Source of the DNA: an uncultured Clostridia bacterium
GTDB taxonomy: Bacteria; Bacillota; Clostridia; Christensenellales; UBA1242
Direction: 5' to 3'
Assembly (NCBI GenBank): GCA_934757865.1
Contig: CAKVLS010000005.1
Coordinates: forward strand, 5,053 to 69,052
Length of the DNA stretch: 64,000 nucleotides
In this document: positions 24,050 to 32,740 of the stretch, in pieces
Numbering within the stretch: the first letter of the stretch is position 1
How the letters are laid out: each line of letters begins with the position of its first letter
Translations under genes and position numbers: made by a program
Notes under the pieces: model-generated
Databases searched by the model: none
The model's input: only the letters and a program-made list of their open reading frames with translations
What the model was told of the DNA's origin: nothing

Positions 24050-25921
24050 CTACTCCTTTATGATAGCACCAAATCTGCAAGTCTTTTGGCAAGCGCCACA
24101 CTTGATACATTTGCTTTGGTCTATGTTAAATCTTTTCTTAATAACGCCGCTAATAGCACCGACTGGGCACTGTCTACTACATGCAGAGCAGCCTATACAC
24201 TTATCTGTTATTTTGTAGCTAGCAAGAGCTTTGCACACGCCTGCTCTACACTTTTTGTCTCTAATATGCTCTATATATTCGTCTCTAAAATATCTAAGAG
24301 TAGATAGCACTGGGTTTGGCGATGTTTGACCTAGACCGCATAGTGAGTTTGACTTGACATAATCACAAAGTTCCTCTAGTTTATCAAGGTCTTCCATCTC
24401 GGCAGTGCCGTTTGTTATCTTTTCCAAAATTTCTTTTATTCTTGTATTACCTATACGGCATGGAGTGCATTTGCCACAACTTTCATCACATGTAAAGTCA
24501 AGGAAAAATTTTGCGAAGTCAACCATGCAAGTGCCTTCGTCCACGACTATCATACCTCCGCTACCCATCATACTGCCGGCCTCTTGAAGACTCTTATAAT
24601 CAATAGGAGTATCTAGTAGTTCCTTAGGCATACAGCCACCACTAGGGCCACCCATTTGGACAGCCTTAAAAGGCTTATCTGTAAGCATGCCGCCGCCTAT
24701 ATCATAGATAACTTCTCTAATAGTTGTACCCATAGGAAGTTCTATTAGTCCAGAATGTTTTACTTTGCCTGTTAGTGCAAAAACTTTAGTGCCCTTGCTA
24801 TCTTCTGTACCTATAGAAGAATACCAATCTGCGCCATTTAGAATTATTTGAGCGACATTGGCAAAAGTCTCAACATTGTTAATAACTGTTGGCTTGCCAT
24901 AAAGTCCGCTTTGGGCAGGATACGGAGGTTTAAGAGTAGGCTCACCACGCTTGCCCTCAATAGACCTAAGTAGAGCTGTTTCTTCTCCGCACACAAACGC
25001 TCCTGCACCATACTTAATAGAAAGTTTGAAACTAAAATCTGTGCCAAAAATATTTTTGCCAAGAAGTCCGCATTTGTTACACTCGGCAATAGCGTTGCTC
25101 AATCTCTCGCCAGCTAGCGGATACTCTGCTCTAATATAAACAAAGCCCTCATCAGCGCCTATTGCATAGCCGCAAATAGCCATCGCCTCAATGATAGCAT
25201 GAGGATTGCCCTCAATAATACTTCTATCCATAAAAGCGCCTGGGTCACCCTCGTCTGCGTTACATACGACATATTTTTTGTCGCCTACGCTCGCCCTTGT
25301 TAACTCCCACTTAGTACCGGTCGAAAAGCCTGCGCCACCTCTACCTCTAAGTCCAGAATCTTTAATGGTCTTAATAACTTCTTCTGGAGTCATCTCAGTT
25401 AGTGCCTTATAAAGTGCTCTATATCCGTCTAAAGTAATATAGTCGTTAAGGATATTTTCTAATCTCATATACTCGTTGTCATTACGAGCAATGTACATTT
25501 GCTTTTTACAAAAGTTAAGGTCGTGCTTGGTAGCCTTTTTCTTGCCATTTTCGTCAAGGAGTAACCTCTCTACTACCTTACCGTCACGGAAGTGATTAAG
25601 AACTATGTCCTCAATGTCTTCAACTGAGACTTTGGTATAAAAAGTTCCCTCTGGGTAAACTAGCACAATAGGACCTTGTGCGCACATACCAAAACAGCCT
25701 ACGCCACCAACTCTAACTTTCTTTTCAAGTCCGTTAGCCTTGATGCACTCCTCCATAATCTTTTGGACAAGTTTTGACTTACAGCTACGGCAACCAGTAC
25801 CGCCACACACTACTACTTCATAATCATATGAAACACCGCTTTTGTCGCCCTTTTTCCTAAAGTCGACTTCGGCTCTATATTTTTCTTTTATTGCGTTTAG
25901 TTCTTCTAATGTCATATCCAC
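24050..25921 (-). CDS. hydB: NADH-binding hydrogenase subunit HydB (NuoF-like)
   Basis: The diaphorase and bifurcating flavin subunit of the HydABC complex. Residues 30-120 form a thioredoxin-like [2Fe-2S] domain (CGGTGCRSCKSK and CFGMCAQGP). Residues about 180-400 are the NuoF FMN/NADH domain with GLRGRGGAGFSTGTKW and NADEGDPGAFMDRS. The SLBB domain follows, then the CGKCTPCRIGN [4Fe-4S] site (about 478-488) and two C-terminal ferredoxin clusters (CIGCSACSRQCP, CIKCGACQKTC). The length of 623 is usual for fused HydB. It overlaps hydC by one base. Confidence 0.96.
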   Translation of the reverse strand: MDMTLEELNAIKEKYRAEVDFRKKGDKSGVSYDYEVVVCGGTGCRSCKSKLVQKIMEECIKANGLEKKVRVGGVGCFGMCAQGPIVLVYPEGTFYTKVSVEDIEDIVLNHFRDGKVVERLLLDENGKKKATKHDLNFCKKQMYIARNDNEYMRLENILNDYITLDGYRALYKALTEMTPEEVIKTIKDSGLRGRGGAGFSTGTKWELTRASVGDKKYVVCNADEGDPGAFMDRSIIEGNPHAIIEAMAICGYAIGADEGFVYIRAEYPLAGERLSNAIAECNKCGLLGKNIFGTDFSFKLSIKYGAGAFVCGEETALLRSIEGKRGEPTLKPPYPAQSGLYGKPTVINNVETFANVAQIILNGADWYSSIGTEDSKGTKVFALTGKVKHSGLIELPMGTTIREVIYDIGGGMLTDKPFKAVQMGGPSGGCMPKELLDTPIDYKSLQEAGSMMGSGGMIVVDEGTCMVDFAKFFLDFTCDESCGKCTPCRIGNTRIKEILEKITNGTAEMEDLDKLEELCDYVKSNSLCGLGQTSPNPVLSTLRYFRDEYIEHIRDKKCRAGVCKALASYKITDKCIGCSACSRQCPVGAISGVIKKRFNIDQSKCIKCGACQKTCRFGAIIKE

Positions 25922-26409
25922 TACCTCTTGTCGTATTTGTCCAAAATCTCATCGACTTTGCCAATAGTTAATTTTCCGTAAACTTCGCCGTTAATAGTCA
26001 TAGCAGGAGCTATACCGCAACAGCCAAGGCATCTACAAGATGTGACTACCCACTTGCCGTCAGCACTAGTTTCGCCCGGCTGTAAGTTTAATCTTTTTAG
26101 GATATGTTCATAGACATCGTTTGCCCCAAGGACAAAACATGCCGTCCCCAAACAAATATCTATGTTATATTTTGCCTTAGGCGTAAGAGTAAACTGACTA
26201 TAAAAAGTCACTATACCATAAACTCTTGATTGACTAACCCCAAGGCTTTCGGCAATTCTTACAACGGCTTGCTTAGGTATAAAGCCATATATACCTTGAG
26301 TCTTTTGCAAAACTTCCATAACGCCGCCAGCGTTGCCTTTATTTTTCTCTAAGATAGCAGAAAACTCCTTTTCTTGTTTTTCGCTACCTAGCATATTGCA
26401 TGCGCACAT
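25921..26409 (-). CDS. hydC: hydrogenase subunit HydC (NuoE-like [2Fe-2S] protein)
   Basis: A thioredoxin-fold [2Fe-2S] subunit that hands electrons between the flavin site and HydA. Four cluster cysteines are visible in CLGTACFVLGA (about 87-97) and CRCLGCCGIAP (about 126-136), with the N-terminal NuoE helical domain (GGVMEVLQKTQGIYGFIP, 28-45) before them. The 162-residue length is normal. First gene of the hydCBA operon: GGAGGG lies 11 bases before the ATG, and a TTGGAA-17-TAAACT promoter is just upstream. Confidence 0.95.
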   Translation of the reverse strand: MCACNMLGSEKQEKEFSAILEKNKGNAGGVMEVLQKTQGIYGFIPKQAVVRIAESLGVSQSRVYGIVTFYSQFTLTPKAKYNIDICLGTACFVLGANDVYEHILKRLNLQPGETSADGKWVVTSCRCLGCCGIAPAMTINGEVYGKLTIGKVDEILDKYDKR

Positions 26410-26444
26410 ATTTTAATTTTCCCTCCAAACTTTTTGCTAATTTT

Positions 26445-26473
26445 AGTTTATCAAATTAAGCCCAAAATTCCAA
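26445..26473 (-). promoter_or_regulatory. promoter of the hydCBA operon
   Basis: On the minus strand TTGGAA (26473-26468) and TAAACT (26450-26445) are 17 bases apart, about 36 bases upstream of the hydC ATG. No operator symmetry is seen. Confidence 0.6.
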
Positions 26474-26551
26474 CCAATTTTGGACAACAAATATTTATTA
26501 TTACTACATATTATCGTTAAGATTATATTTGCCAAAAGTAAAAAATGGCAC

Positions 26552-26583
26552 AAAAAAAGCATAAGGCAACACCTCATGCTTTA
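26552..26583 (-). terminator. intrinsic terminator after the 411-aa lipoprotein gene
   Basis: AAAGCATGAGG and CCTTATGCTTT pair with one G-T around TGTTG, followed by TTTT on the minus strand, 16 bases past the stop. Confidence 0.9.
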
Positions 26584-26598
26584 TTTTTTATTCAAATC

Positions 26599-27834
26599 TT
26601 AAAGACCTTTCTTTATAGACATATCCTTATATCCCTCAGGGATTCTAGTCTCAAACATATGACTTGGTACTGTGTTAGAAACATAGATCTCAACAAGCGA
26701 ACCTGAAGTGTATGCATAGATTAGATCGTTGCCATTAAAATAGAACTTAACGAGACTTGTTGAAGTTGAACTTCCACTTGAATCTTGATCAGGAACTTTG
26801 AACTCCTCAAAGTAATAAACATTTTCGCCAACTTTTTCGTAGCCGGTAGAAGCATACATACCTATCAATTCGTCATAAGAATTACCAATGATATCAAATT
26901 CTGAATTATTTATTTCAAAAGGAGCTGATGATATTTCTTCGCCTAATGTAGACTTCATGTATATTTTAGATTCTGGTATAACTCCTACAGCAGTGTTGAA
27001 TGAAGCCATATATGACAAAGCATAATTCACTCCATCAATTGTTGAATTTTTATAATTCATAGTTAGTAATGTACCTGATGGAATTTGAAGTTGCTTGTAC
27101 ATTTCGTTGCCCATAATCTCTAAGAAGTTGGTCTCTTTAAGATACATAGCAAGTGATGAATCAACTCCGCCCTTTGAATTCTTTCTGGTAGCAATCTCAG
27201 CTGCTAATTGACCTTTTGGTCTGTTGGCAAGTATTTGTTGATAATACTTTTCTTTTTTAGCATTGTCAGCATCTTCAACTCCTGGATTCTCTTTTTCCCA
27301 TTCAGCATAAGCTTCTTCTCTTGTCTCAACAGGAAAACTTGTCTCCAAATCCATTGTGTACTTGATATATAGGCTTTGTTTAGATGAGTCTATAAGGTTA
27401 ACTGTCCTAAAAGCTGATGGACCAGTAGGAGCTGGTGTGCCCTCTGGTAAAGTGTATGTAATAGTCATAGTCTTAGTCTCTGCATCGTACTCTACCTTAT
27501 ATGTACCCTCACCGGTAGCAACAGTTGTCTTCTCAACTTGAGATTTGTATGCGTTATACTCGTCTTCTTCAACCTTGGTCATAGTGATAACCTTAGAGCC
27601 ATCGCTGTTAGTTTGAGTTCCAACAACCTCACCATTTGCTGTTGTAGGCTTAGTCATCTCTGTGCCAAATGAATTTTCATTAGAGATTTCAGTTTGACTA
27701 GAATATGTTCTACTCTCAAAATTAAACACTTTGTCGTCAAAAGAACCTACTTTTGCAGGTTTACCGCAACCAGCAACAAGTGCCAGAGGCAAAACAGCAA
27801 GACCAGCTATAAGTGCTTTAGTTTTATTTTTCAT
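26599..27834 (-). CDS. lipoprotein of unknown function, 411 aa
   Basis: A secreted, membrane-anchored lipoprotein: basic N-terminus, hydrophobic core and lipobox LVAGC with the lipid-acceptor cysteine at residue 23. The mature part is hydrophilic, Ser/Thr/Glu-rich in residues 35-110 (a probable linker), then an alpha/beta region with no family motif that I recognise. A stretch near residue 175-215 is very charged (EEAYAEWEKENPG). GGAGGG lies 6-7 bases before the ATG. It has its own promoter region and terminator and is divergent from ddh. It could be a substrate-binding or cell-surface stress protein; no transporter genes are adjacent. Confidence 0.85.
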   Translation of the reverse strand: MKNKTKALIAGLAVLPLALVAGCGKPAKVGSFDDKVFNFESRTYSSQTEISNENSFGTEMTKPTTANGEVVGTQTNSDGSKVITMTKVEEDEYNAYKSQVEKTTVATGEGTYKVEYDAETKTMTITYTLPEGTPAPTGPSAFRTVNLIDSSKQSLYIKYTMDLETSFPVETREEAYAEWEKENPGVEDADNAKKEKYYQQILANRPKGQLAAEIATRKNSKGGVDSSLAMYLKETNFLEIMGNEMYKQLQIPSGTLLTMNYKNSTIDGVNYALSYMASFNTAVGVIPESKIYMKSTLGEEISSAPFEINNSEFDIIGNSYDELIGMYASTGYEKVGENVYYFEEFKVPDQDSSGSSTSTSLVKFYFNGNDLIYAYTSGSLVEIYVSNTVPSHMFETRIPEGYKDMSIKKGL

Positions 27835-27954
27835 ATTTTAACCCTCCTATAATACTAATTATAATTTATCATTTTTTATTCATATTGACAACAAAATAAC
27901 AAAACAATCATAAATATTTGTATAAAAATTTTTTAGAAAAAAGGAAAATAAACT

Positions 27955-28857
27955 ATGAAACTAAAAGTAGCAATACTAGGCTATGGCAATCTCGGTCATG
28001 CTCTAAAACAAAAATTAGAAGCCTCAACAGACTTTGAACTTATAGGCATATTCTCTAATCGAATAATACCTGACACTATACATGTATCAAAAATATATGA
28101 TTATAAGGACAAAATAGATTTACTATTTGTCTGCTCGGGCTCAAAAACAAACCTTGAAAATGACGGACGAAACTACATAAAAGACTTCAACATAATAGAT
28201 AGTTATGACAATCATAACAGACTAAGACAATATATAAAAGAAATAGATATGCTAGCAAAAAAACATAACAAAATATCACTATGTTCTTTTGGGTGGGACC
28301 CAGGGCTATTTAGTTATATGCGTACGCTTATATCTTGTCTAGGGCTAACCCCATATACTTTTTGGGGTAAGGGTTTGAGCCAAGGGCACACTCAGGCAAT
28401 AAAAAATATTGAGGGTGTGGTGGACGGACTTCAATTTACTGTACCTAGCAAAATAGCTCTAAATGAAATAAAAAATGGAAACGAAAAAATAGACCAAAAG
28501 TCAATGCACGAACGCCACTGTTATATCGTAGCAAATAAACAAGATAGAGCTCAAATTAAACAAAAAATAATCTCTATGCCAGACTACTTCTTGGGGTACA
28601 AAACAATAGTAAACTTTGTATCGCAAGAGCGTCTTGATAAGCTAAAAAATTTTGCCCACAAAGGTACTGTTTTATCTAGTGGCAACACTGTCAATTTTTC
28701 GCTCACGCTTAAGTCAAATCCGGACTTCACAGCAAGCGTACTCGTAGCCTACGCAAAAGCGGTATTCAAACTAACAGAAACAAAAAAATACGGAGCATAC
28801 ACAATACTAGATATACCTCTTAGTTATCTTGTAAATGATAAATTTGAATTTTTGTAA
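27955..28857 (+). CDS. ddh: meso-diaminopimelate dehydrogenase
   Basis: Ddh reductively aminates tetrahydrodipicolinate to meso-DAP in one NADPH-dependent step, bypassing the acylated branches of lysine synthesis. Seen: an N-terminal Rossmann motif GYGNLGHAL (9-17), then SFGWDPGLFSYMR (around 112-124), FWGKGLSQGHTQAIKNIEGV (about 137-156) and the HERHCYIVA region, all signatures of this family. The 300-residue length is slightly short against the usual 320-330. The AAAGGA ribosome binding site is 8 bases from the ATG. dapB lies 221 bases downstream and dapA is close by on the other strand, so the cluster makes meso-DAP for peptidoglycan, spores and lysine. Confidence 0.93.
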   Translation: MKLKVAILGYGNLGHALKQKLEASTDFELIGIFSNRIIPDTIHVSKIYDYKDKIDLLFVCSGSKTNLENDGRNYIKDFNIIDSYDNHNRLRQYIKEIDMLAKKHNKISLCSFGWDPGLFSYMRTLISCLGLTPYTFWGKGLSQGHTQAIKNIEGVVDGLQFTVPSKIALNEIKNGNEKIDQKSMHERHCYIVANKQDRAQIKQKIISMPDYFLGYKTIVNFVSQERLDKLKNFAHKGTVLSSGNTVNFSLTLKSNPDFTASVLVAYAKAVFKLTETKKYGAYTILDIPLSYLVNDKFEFL

Positions 28858-29078
28858 AATTGCACAACTTCTCAAAAATCCAAAATTTGATTAGCCAAAA
28901 ATTAAAAAAATCAAATGAACAACAAGCTGTTAAAAATGTGCAAAAATTATAAGTTAAATAGATAACAAAAAATAACCAAAATTGCCATAATCAAAAATTA
29001 TCTAAAAATATTAAACTCGCAAAAAACTAAAATTATCAAATAAAAAATCAAAACTAAAAATTTTAAGAGGTAAAAATA

Positions 29079-29834
29079 ATGCTAAAAATACTAATCATAG
29101 GCATCTGTGGGAAGATGGGAACAATGCTAAAAGACGAGTTTCTAAAAACTCCCGCCGACTACACGGTCTACGGCGTAGATAAGTTAATAGCCCAAGATAT
29201 AGAAAATGACACAAAAAATAATCCTAAAATACCGACCAAATGGTCCAGCAGCCTAAATATGGGCGATATAGCACAAGTGCCAATATATACGAATATATGG
29301 TCGGTTAATGAGAAAGTTGATGTAATTGTGGATTTTTCTACCCAAAATGATAAAAAAGATAGCATAAACTACGCCCTAAAAACGCATACTCCGCTTGCCA
29401 TATTCTCGACCACATGTTCGGCTGAAAGCCTAGAAATGATGCTAAAAGCATCAAAAGATATACCTGTACTCTATAACCAAAATGCAAGTATTGGTATAAA
29501 TGCCATATTTGACATTTTGCCCATACTAACAAAAAAACTGAAAAACGCCGACACTACTCTATACGAAGTTCATCATAAGACAAAACTTGATAGCCCTAGC
29601 GGAACAGCAAAAAAACTCATCAAAGTCTTAGAGCAAAATGGTCAAAAAAATGTGCAAGTTTTTCCGCTTAGAGCAGGTACAGAATTTGGCTATCACGAAA
29701 TTAGTTTTTATCTAGATGACGAAGTCGTGACTATATCTCATAGAGCGAGCTCCAGAAAAATCTTTACACTCGGTGCTATTGATATGATAAAGAAACTCGT
29801 CAAAAAATCAAGCGGTTTTTTTGATAGATTGTAA
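29079..29834 (+). CDS. dapB: 4-hydroxy-tetrahydrodipicolinate reductase
   Basis: DapB reduces the DapA product to tetrahydrodipicolinate using NAD(P)H. The Rossmann start GICGKMGTML (8-17), the nucleotide-loop FSTTCSAE (about 108-115) and the catalytic EVHHKTKLDSPSGTA motif (about 160-174), with the active-site His pair and Lys, are present. The 251 residues match the family. AAGAGG lies 8 bases before the ATG, and a good terminator follows. It is downstream of ddh on the same strand. Confidence 0.95.
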   Translation: MLKILIIGICGKMGTMLKDEFLKTPADYTVYGVDKLIAQDIENDTKNNPKIPTKWSSSLNMGDIAQVPIYTNIWSVNEKVDVIVDFSTQNDKKDSINYALKTHTPLAIFSTTCSAESLEMMLKASKDIPVLYNQNASIGINAIFDILPILTKKLKNADTTLYEVHHKTKLDSPSGTAKKLIKVLEQNGQKNVQVFPLRAGTEFGYHEISFYLDDEVVTISHRASSRKIFTLGAIDMIKKLVKKSSGFFDRL

Positions 29835-29861
29835 ATTTATTTTTTCGAAAAAGTCACAAAA

Positions 29862-29889
29862 AAAAGAGCACTTTTGTATTGCTCTTTTT
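29862..29889 (+). terminator. intrinsic terminator after dapB
   Basis: AAAAGAGCA and TGCTCTTTT pair around a 9-base loop and are followed by TCATTTTTTT, about 30 bases past the dapB stop. Confidence 0.85.
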
Positions 29890-30041
29890 CATTTTTTTAT
29901 AGTGCTTTATTTTTGTAAATTTGTAATAACTTTTTATAGTCATTACTCTTACTTTTTTGAGTTTGAATTAAGGTTGCAAATGTTTCTTTTTTTATAAAAC
30001 TTTTTTGTCTGCTATTTTGCTCTTTCGTAAGGGGCTTATGG

Positions 30042-30926
30042 TCAATAATTTTTTGTCAGTTTTAGCAGTTCTTTTTTTATTTTCTCTGCGTTGTGATTTG
30101 ATACTTTAACAAGTGGCGGACGGACATAGTTAGATGATAGGCCCAAAATATTTAAGGCACGTTTTACTGGCGAGGGGTTGGTTTCGCAAAACATAAGTTT
30201 ATTGATATTATCTAGTCTATATGCAAGCTTTTTGGCTTTTTTGATTTTTTGTGCTTTGACTAGGTCGTATAGTTTAACGACTTCGTGTGGCAAAATATTA
30301 GCCGTCACACTCACAGCCCCATCGCCACCCAAAACATAAAACAAATAGTTAAGGTTGTCTTCGCCGCTATAAACTGCAATTTTACCATCGCAAATATGTA
30401 TAAGCTCTATTATTCTATTTATATCCGACGTACTTTCTTTTATGCCGACAATCAAGTCTTCTTTTATTAGTCTTTTTGCCGTTTTTAGGTCGATATTTAG
30501 CCCTGTGCGTGACGGAACATTATATGCTATAATTGGCACACCTATTTGGCTAAGAGCCCTATAATACTCTACTATGCCCTCCTGCGTTGTCTTGTTATAA
30601 TAAGGCGTAACAACTAGTACCCCGTCTGCACCCAGCTTTTTCGCTATGATAGTATTGTTTATTGCCTTATCCATATTGTTACTACCTGTGCCGATAATTA
30701 GTTTGACATCGCCATTTATTCTTTTTCTTGCAAATTTGATTATTAAATTACGCTCTTTTTCGGTTACGGTCGGGCTCTCGCCAGTAGTAGCAAGTATTGC
30801 TATTGCGTGCACGCCACCCTTGATACAATTATCAATAAGCCTTTCGAGTGACACAAAATCTACTCTATCGTTCTCTAAAAATGGTGTAGCTAGCGCAACG
30901 CACACACCGTCAAATAAACTTTTCAT
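30042..30926 (-). CDS. dapA: 4-hydroxy-tetrahydrodipicolinate synthase
   Basis: DapA condenses pyruvate with aspartate semialdehyde, the first step of the DAP/lysine branch. It is a TIM-barrel class I aldolase: TTGES at 47-51, Tyr135 in YNVPSRTG and the Schiff-base Lys163 in GIKEST are present. The length of 294 is normal. AGGAG lies 8-9 bases before the ATG. It is transcribed convergently with ddh-dapB, so the three DAP genes do not form one operon here. I cannot exclude an N-acetylneuraminate-lyase-like substrate, but the dapB and ddh neighbours favour DapA. Confidence 0.93.
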   Translation of the reverse strand: MKSLFDGVCVALATPFLENDRVDFVSLERLIDNCIKGGVHAIAILATTGESPTVTEKERNLIIKFARKRINGDVKLIIGTGSNNMDKAINNTIIAKKLGADGVLVVTPYYNKTTQEGIVEYYRALSQIGVPIIAYNVPSRTGLNIDLKTAKRLIKEDLIVGIKESTSDINRIIELIHICDGKIAVYSGEDNLNYLFYVLGGDGAVSVTANILPHEVVKLYDLVKAQKIKKAKKLAYRLDNINKLMFCETNPSPVKRALNILGLSSNYVRPPLVKVSNHNAEKIKKELLKLTKNY

Positions 30927-31035
30927 ACTTTTTCTCCTGTATAAAAAGTTTATTCGTGCATTAAGTTTTTTGATACTTTGAGGCCTCTTTACAAACTAAA
31001 AGTTAAAAACATACGAGCCTTTAATAGTAATATAA

Positions 31036-31069
31036 ACAAAAAAACGAGCGTTTTTTACCCGTTTTTTGT
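31036..31069 (-). terminator. terminator after mgtE
   Basis: ACAAAAAACGGG and GCTCGTTTTTTTGT form a hairpin on the minus strand about 75 bases past the mgtE stop; the stem runs into T-rich sequence. It may also mark the end before the dapA promoter. Confidence 0.6.
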
Positions 31070-31139
31070 GATTTTTATTAAGTAATTTAATTATATCTAG
31101 ACCACCTTTTTATTTTTTTGGCGTTCTAAAAAAGTTTTT

Positions 31140-32504
31140 TTACATAAGGAAAGTAAGTGCTAGTCCGCAGTAGATTAGTAGTGACAATGCATCTACTATT
31201 GTTGTAATAAATGGGCTTGCCATAACTGCTGGGTCTAGTTTACATTTTTTAGCGATAATAGGTAACATACAGCCAATAAGTTTGGCAACAATAATGGTAA
31301 AAGTCATACTTAGTGAAATGATAGCTGCAGATAGTGCGTTGACGCCTTCTGTATGGAATAGCAATCCATCTATAAGCATAATCTTACCAAAACAAGCAAC
31401 ACCCAAAGTTAAACCAAGTAACACACCTGTCAAAAACTCTTTGAGCATGACTTTGAATATGTCCTTAAACTCAACTTCATTAAGGGCTATACTACGAATA
31501 ATAGTTGCAGATGCTTGACCGCCGGCATTACCACCCGTATCCATCATCATAGGTATACATGCAGTAAGCAATATTCCATAAAAGCCGTTGCTCAAAAGGG
31601 CTTCGTTTTTGCTGATAATTAAACCTGTAAAAGTGGCAGATATCATAAGAAGCATAAGCCATGGCGCTCTATTAAGCCATAGTCTAAATGGACTAGTTTT
31701 TAAGTATGGTTTTTCGTTAGGTGTAACAGCAGCCATCTTAGAAATATCTTCGGTTGTTTCTTCTTCGATGACATCGATCACGTCATCAATAGTTACGATA
31801 CCAACAAGTCTTTTTTCTTTGTCAACGATAGGCAAAGCCAAAAAGTTGTATTGTCTAAATAGTCTTGCTATCTCTTCTTGGTCGGTTGATGTATCTGCAT
31901 AGATTACATTTTCGTCCATGATAGAGCCGACTTTTGCCTCTTCATCAGCAAGAAGTATATCTCTTATTGACACAACGCCTTTTAGTATTCTTGAAGTGTC
32001 TGTTATATACATAACGTTGATTGTTTCTACATTTTCGCCTAGTCTTTTGATTCTTTTTAGGCAAGAAGCTATTGTTTGATTTTCTTTTAGGTCGATAAAC
32101 TCCGGAGTCATAATAGTCCCGGCGGTATCATCTGCATAGCCTAAATATTTATTGATTAACGCTCTTGTCTCTTTGGTAGAAGTTTTTAGTATTCTTTCTA
32201 CGACATTGGCTGGCATCTCCTCAACCAAGTCAACCGCATCGTCAATATACATTTCTTCTATGATATATCCTAGTTCTTTATCACTAAGAGCAGAAACTAG
32301 TTTTTCCTGAATATCACTCTCGGTATAACTAAAAACTTCTGCACCAACATCTTTTGGCAAAATCTTAAAAACTTTGATAAGGTCTATCGGGGACTCTATG
32401 TGCTCCAAAAGGTCAGCTATATCTTGGACATGCATGTCTTTTAGCTCTTCTTTGACCTGTTTTAGTTGGTTAGATTCTATTTGTTCTCGTATTTTTTTGT
32501 ACAT
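31140..32504 (-). CDS. mgtE: magnesium transporter MgtE
   Basis: A membrane Mg2+ channel/transporter. The N-terminal superhelical MgtE_N domain covers residues about 1-130 (LEHIESPIDLIKVF, LVEEMPANVVERIL), two CBS domains cover about 131-255 (GVVSIRDILLADEEAKVG, LVGIVTIDDVIDVIEEE), and five membrane segments lie between about 280 and 454, with the pore motif PMMMDTGGNAGGQASA (about 341-356). The 454-residue length is typical. The N-domain and CBS pair gate the pore by cytoplasmic Mg2+. GGGGG lies about 8 bases before the ATG. A long leader with a terminator hairpin precedes the gene. Confidence 0.95.
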   Translation of the reverse strand: MYKKIREQIESNQLKQVKEELKDMHVQDIADLLEHIESPIDLIKVFKILPKDVGAEVFSYTESDIQEKLVSALSDKELGYIIEEMYIDDAVDLVEEMPANVVERILKTSTKETRALINKYLGYADDTAGTIMTPEFIDLKENQTIASCLKRIKRLGENVETINVMYITDTSRILKGVVSIRDILLADEEAKVGSIMDENVIYADTSTDQEEIARLFRQYNFLALPIVDKEKRLVGIVTIDDVIDVIEEETTEDISKMAAVTPNEKPYLKTSPFRLWLNRAPWLMLLMISATFTGLIISKNEALLSNGFYGILLTACIPMMMDTGGNAGGQASATIIRSIALNEVEFKDIFKVMLKEFLTGVLLGLTLGVACFGKIMLIDGLLFHTEGVNALSAAIISLSMTFTIIVAKLIGCMLPIIAKKCKLDPAVMASPFITTIVDALSLLIYCGLALTFLM

Positions 32505-32665
32505 GGTCTACCCCCTTTTTTTTATCATTTTATTCAAAGCATAGAAAAAAGTCCTAGGTAAAAACATTTATAAAAAATAAACTTATAAAGCTATAGGACC
32601 TTTCCTCCGCTAAATAAAAAATTTGAAATGCCTTATCATTTCATACTCTGTAAGTTTAACAGCAA
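32505..32665 (-). promoter_or_regulatory. mgtE leader with terminator hairpin (possible metal-sensing attenuator)
   Basis: After a TTGACA-17-TTAAAC promoter (about 32688-32660) the leader holds a small hairpin TGAAATG/CATTTCA, a GGAGGAAAGG tract and a large hairpin (32547-32603) whose arms AAAGGTCCTA and TAGGACTTTT end in a T-run, about 40 bases before the mgtE ATG. That is the form of a transcription attenuator. It does not match the M-box consensus that I know, so the ligand is unidentified. Confidence 0.55.
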
Positions 32666-32703
32666 GTTCTAAATTTTGTCAATAAGTTTTTTGCATAGCA
32701 AAT

Positions 32704-32736
32704 AAAAAACTACGAACATTTTAGTTCGTAGCTTTT
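32704..32736 (-). terminator. intrinsic terminator after tilS
   Basis: CTACGAAC and GTTCGTAG pair around a 6-base loop. On the minus strand a TTTTTTA run follows. The hairpin starts 5 bases past the tilS stop. Confidence 0.88.
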
Positions 32737-32740
32737 TGGG

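Noticed and set aside
32505..32665. M-box (ykoK) Mg2+ riboswitch upstream of mgtE
   Set aside because: The leader has a terminator hairpin but I cannot find the conserved M-box segments; left as an unidentified attenuator.
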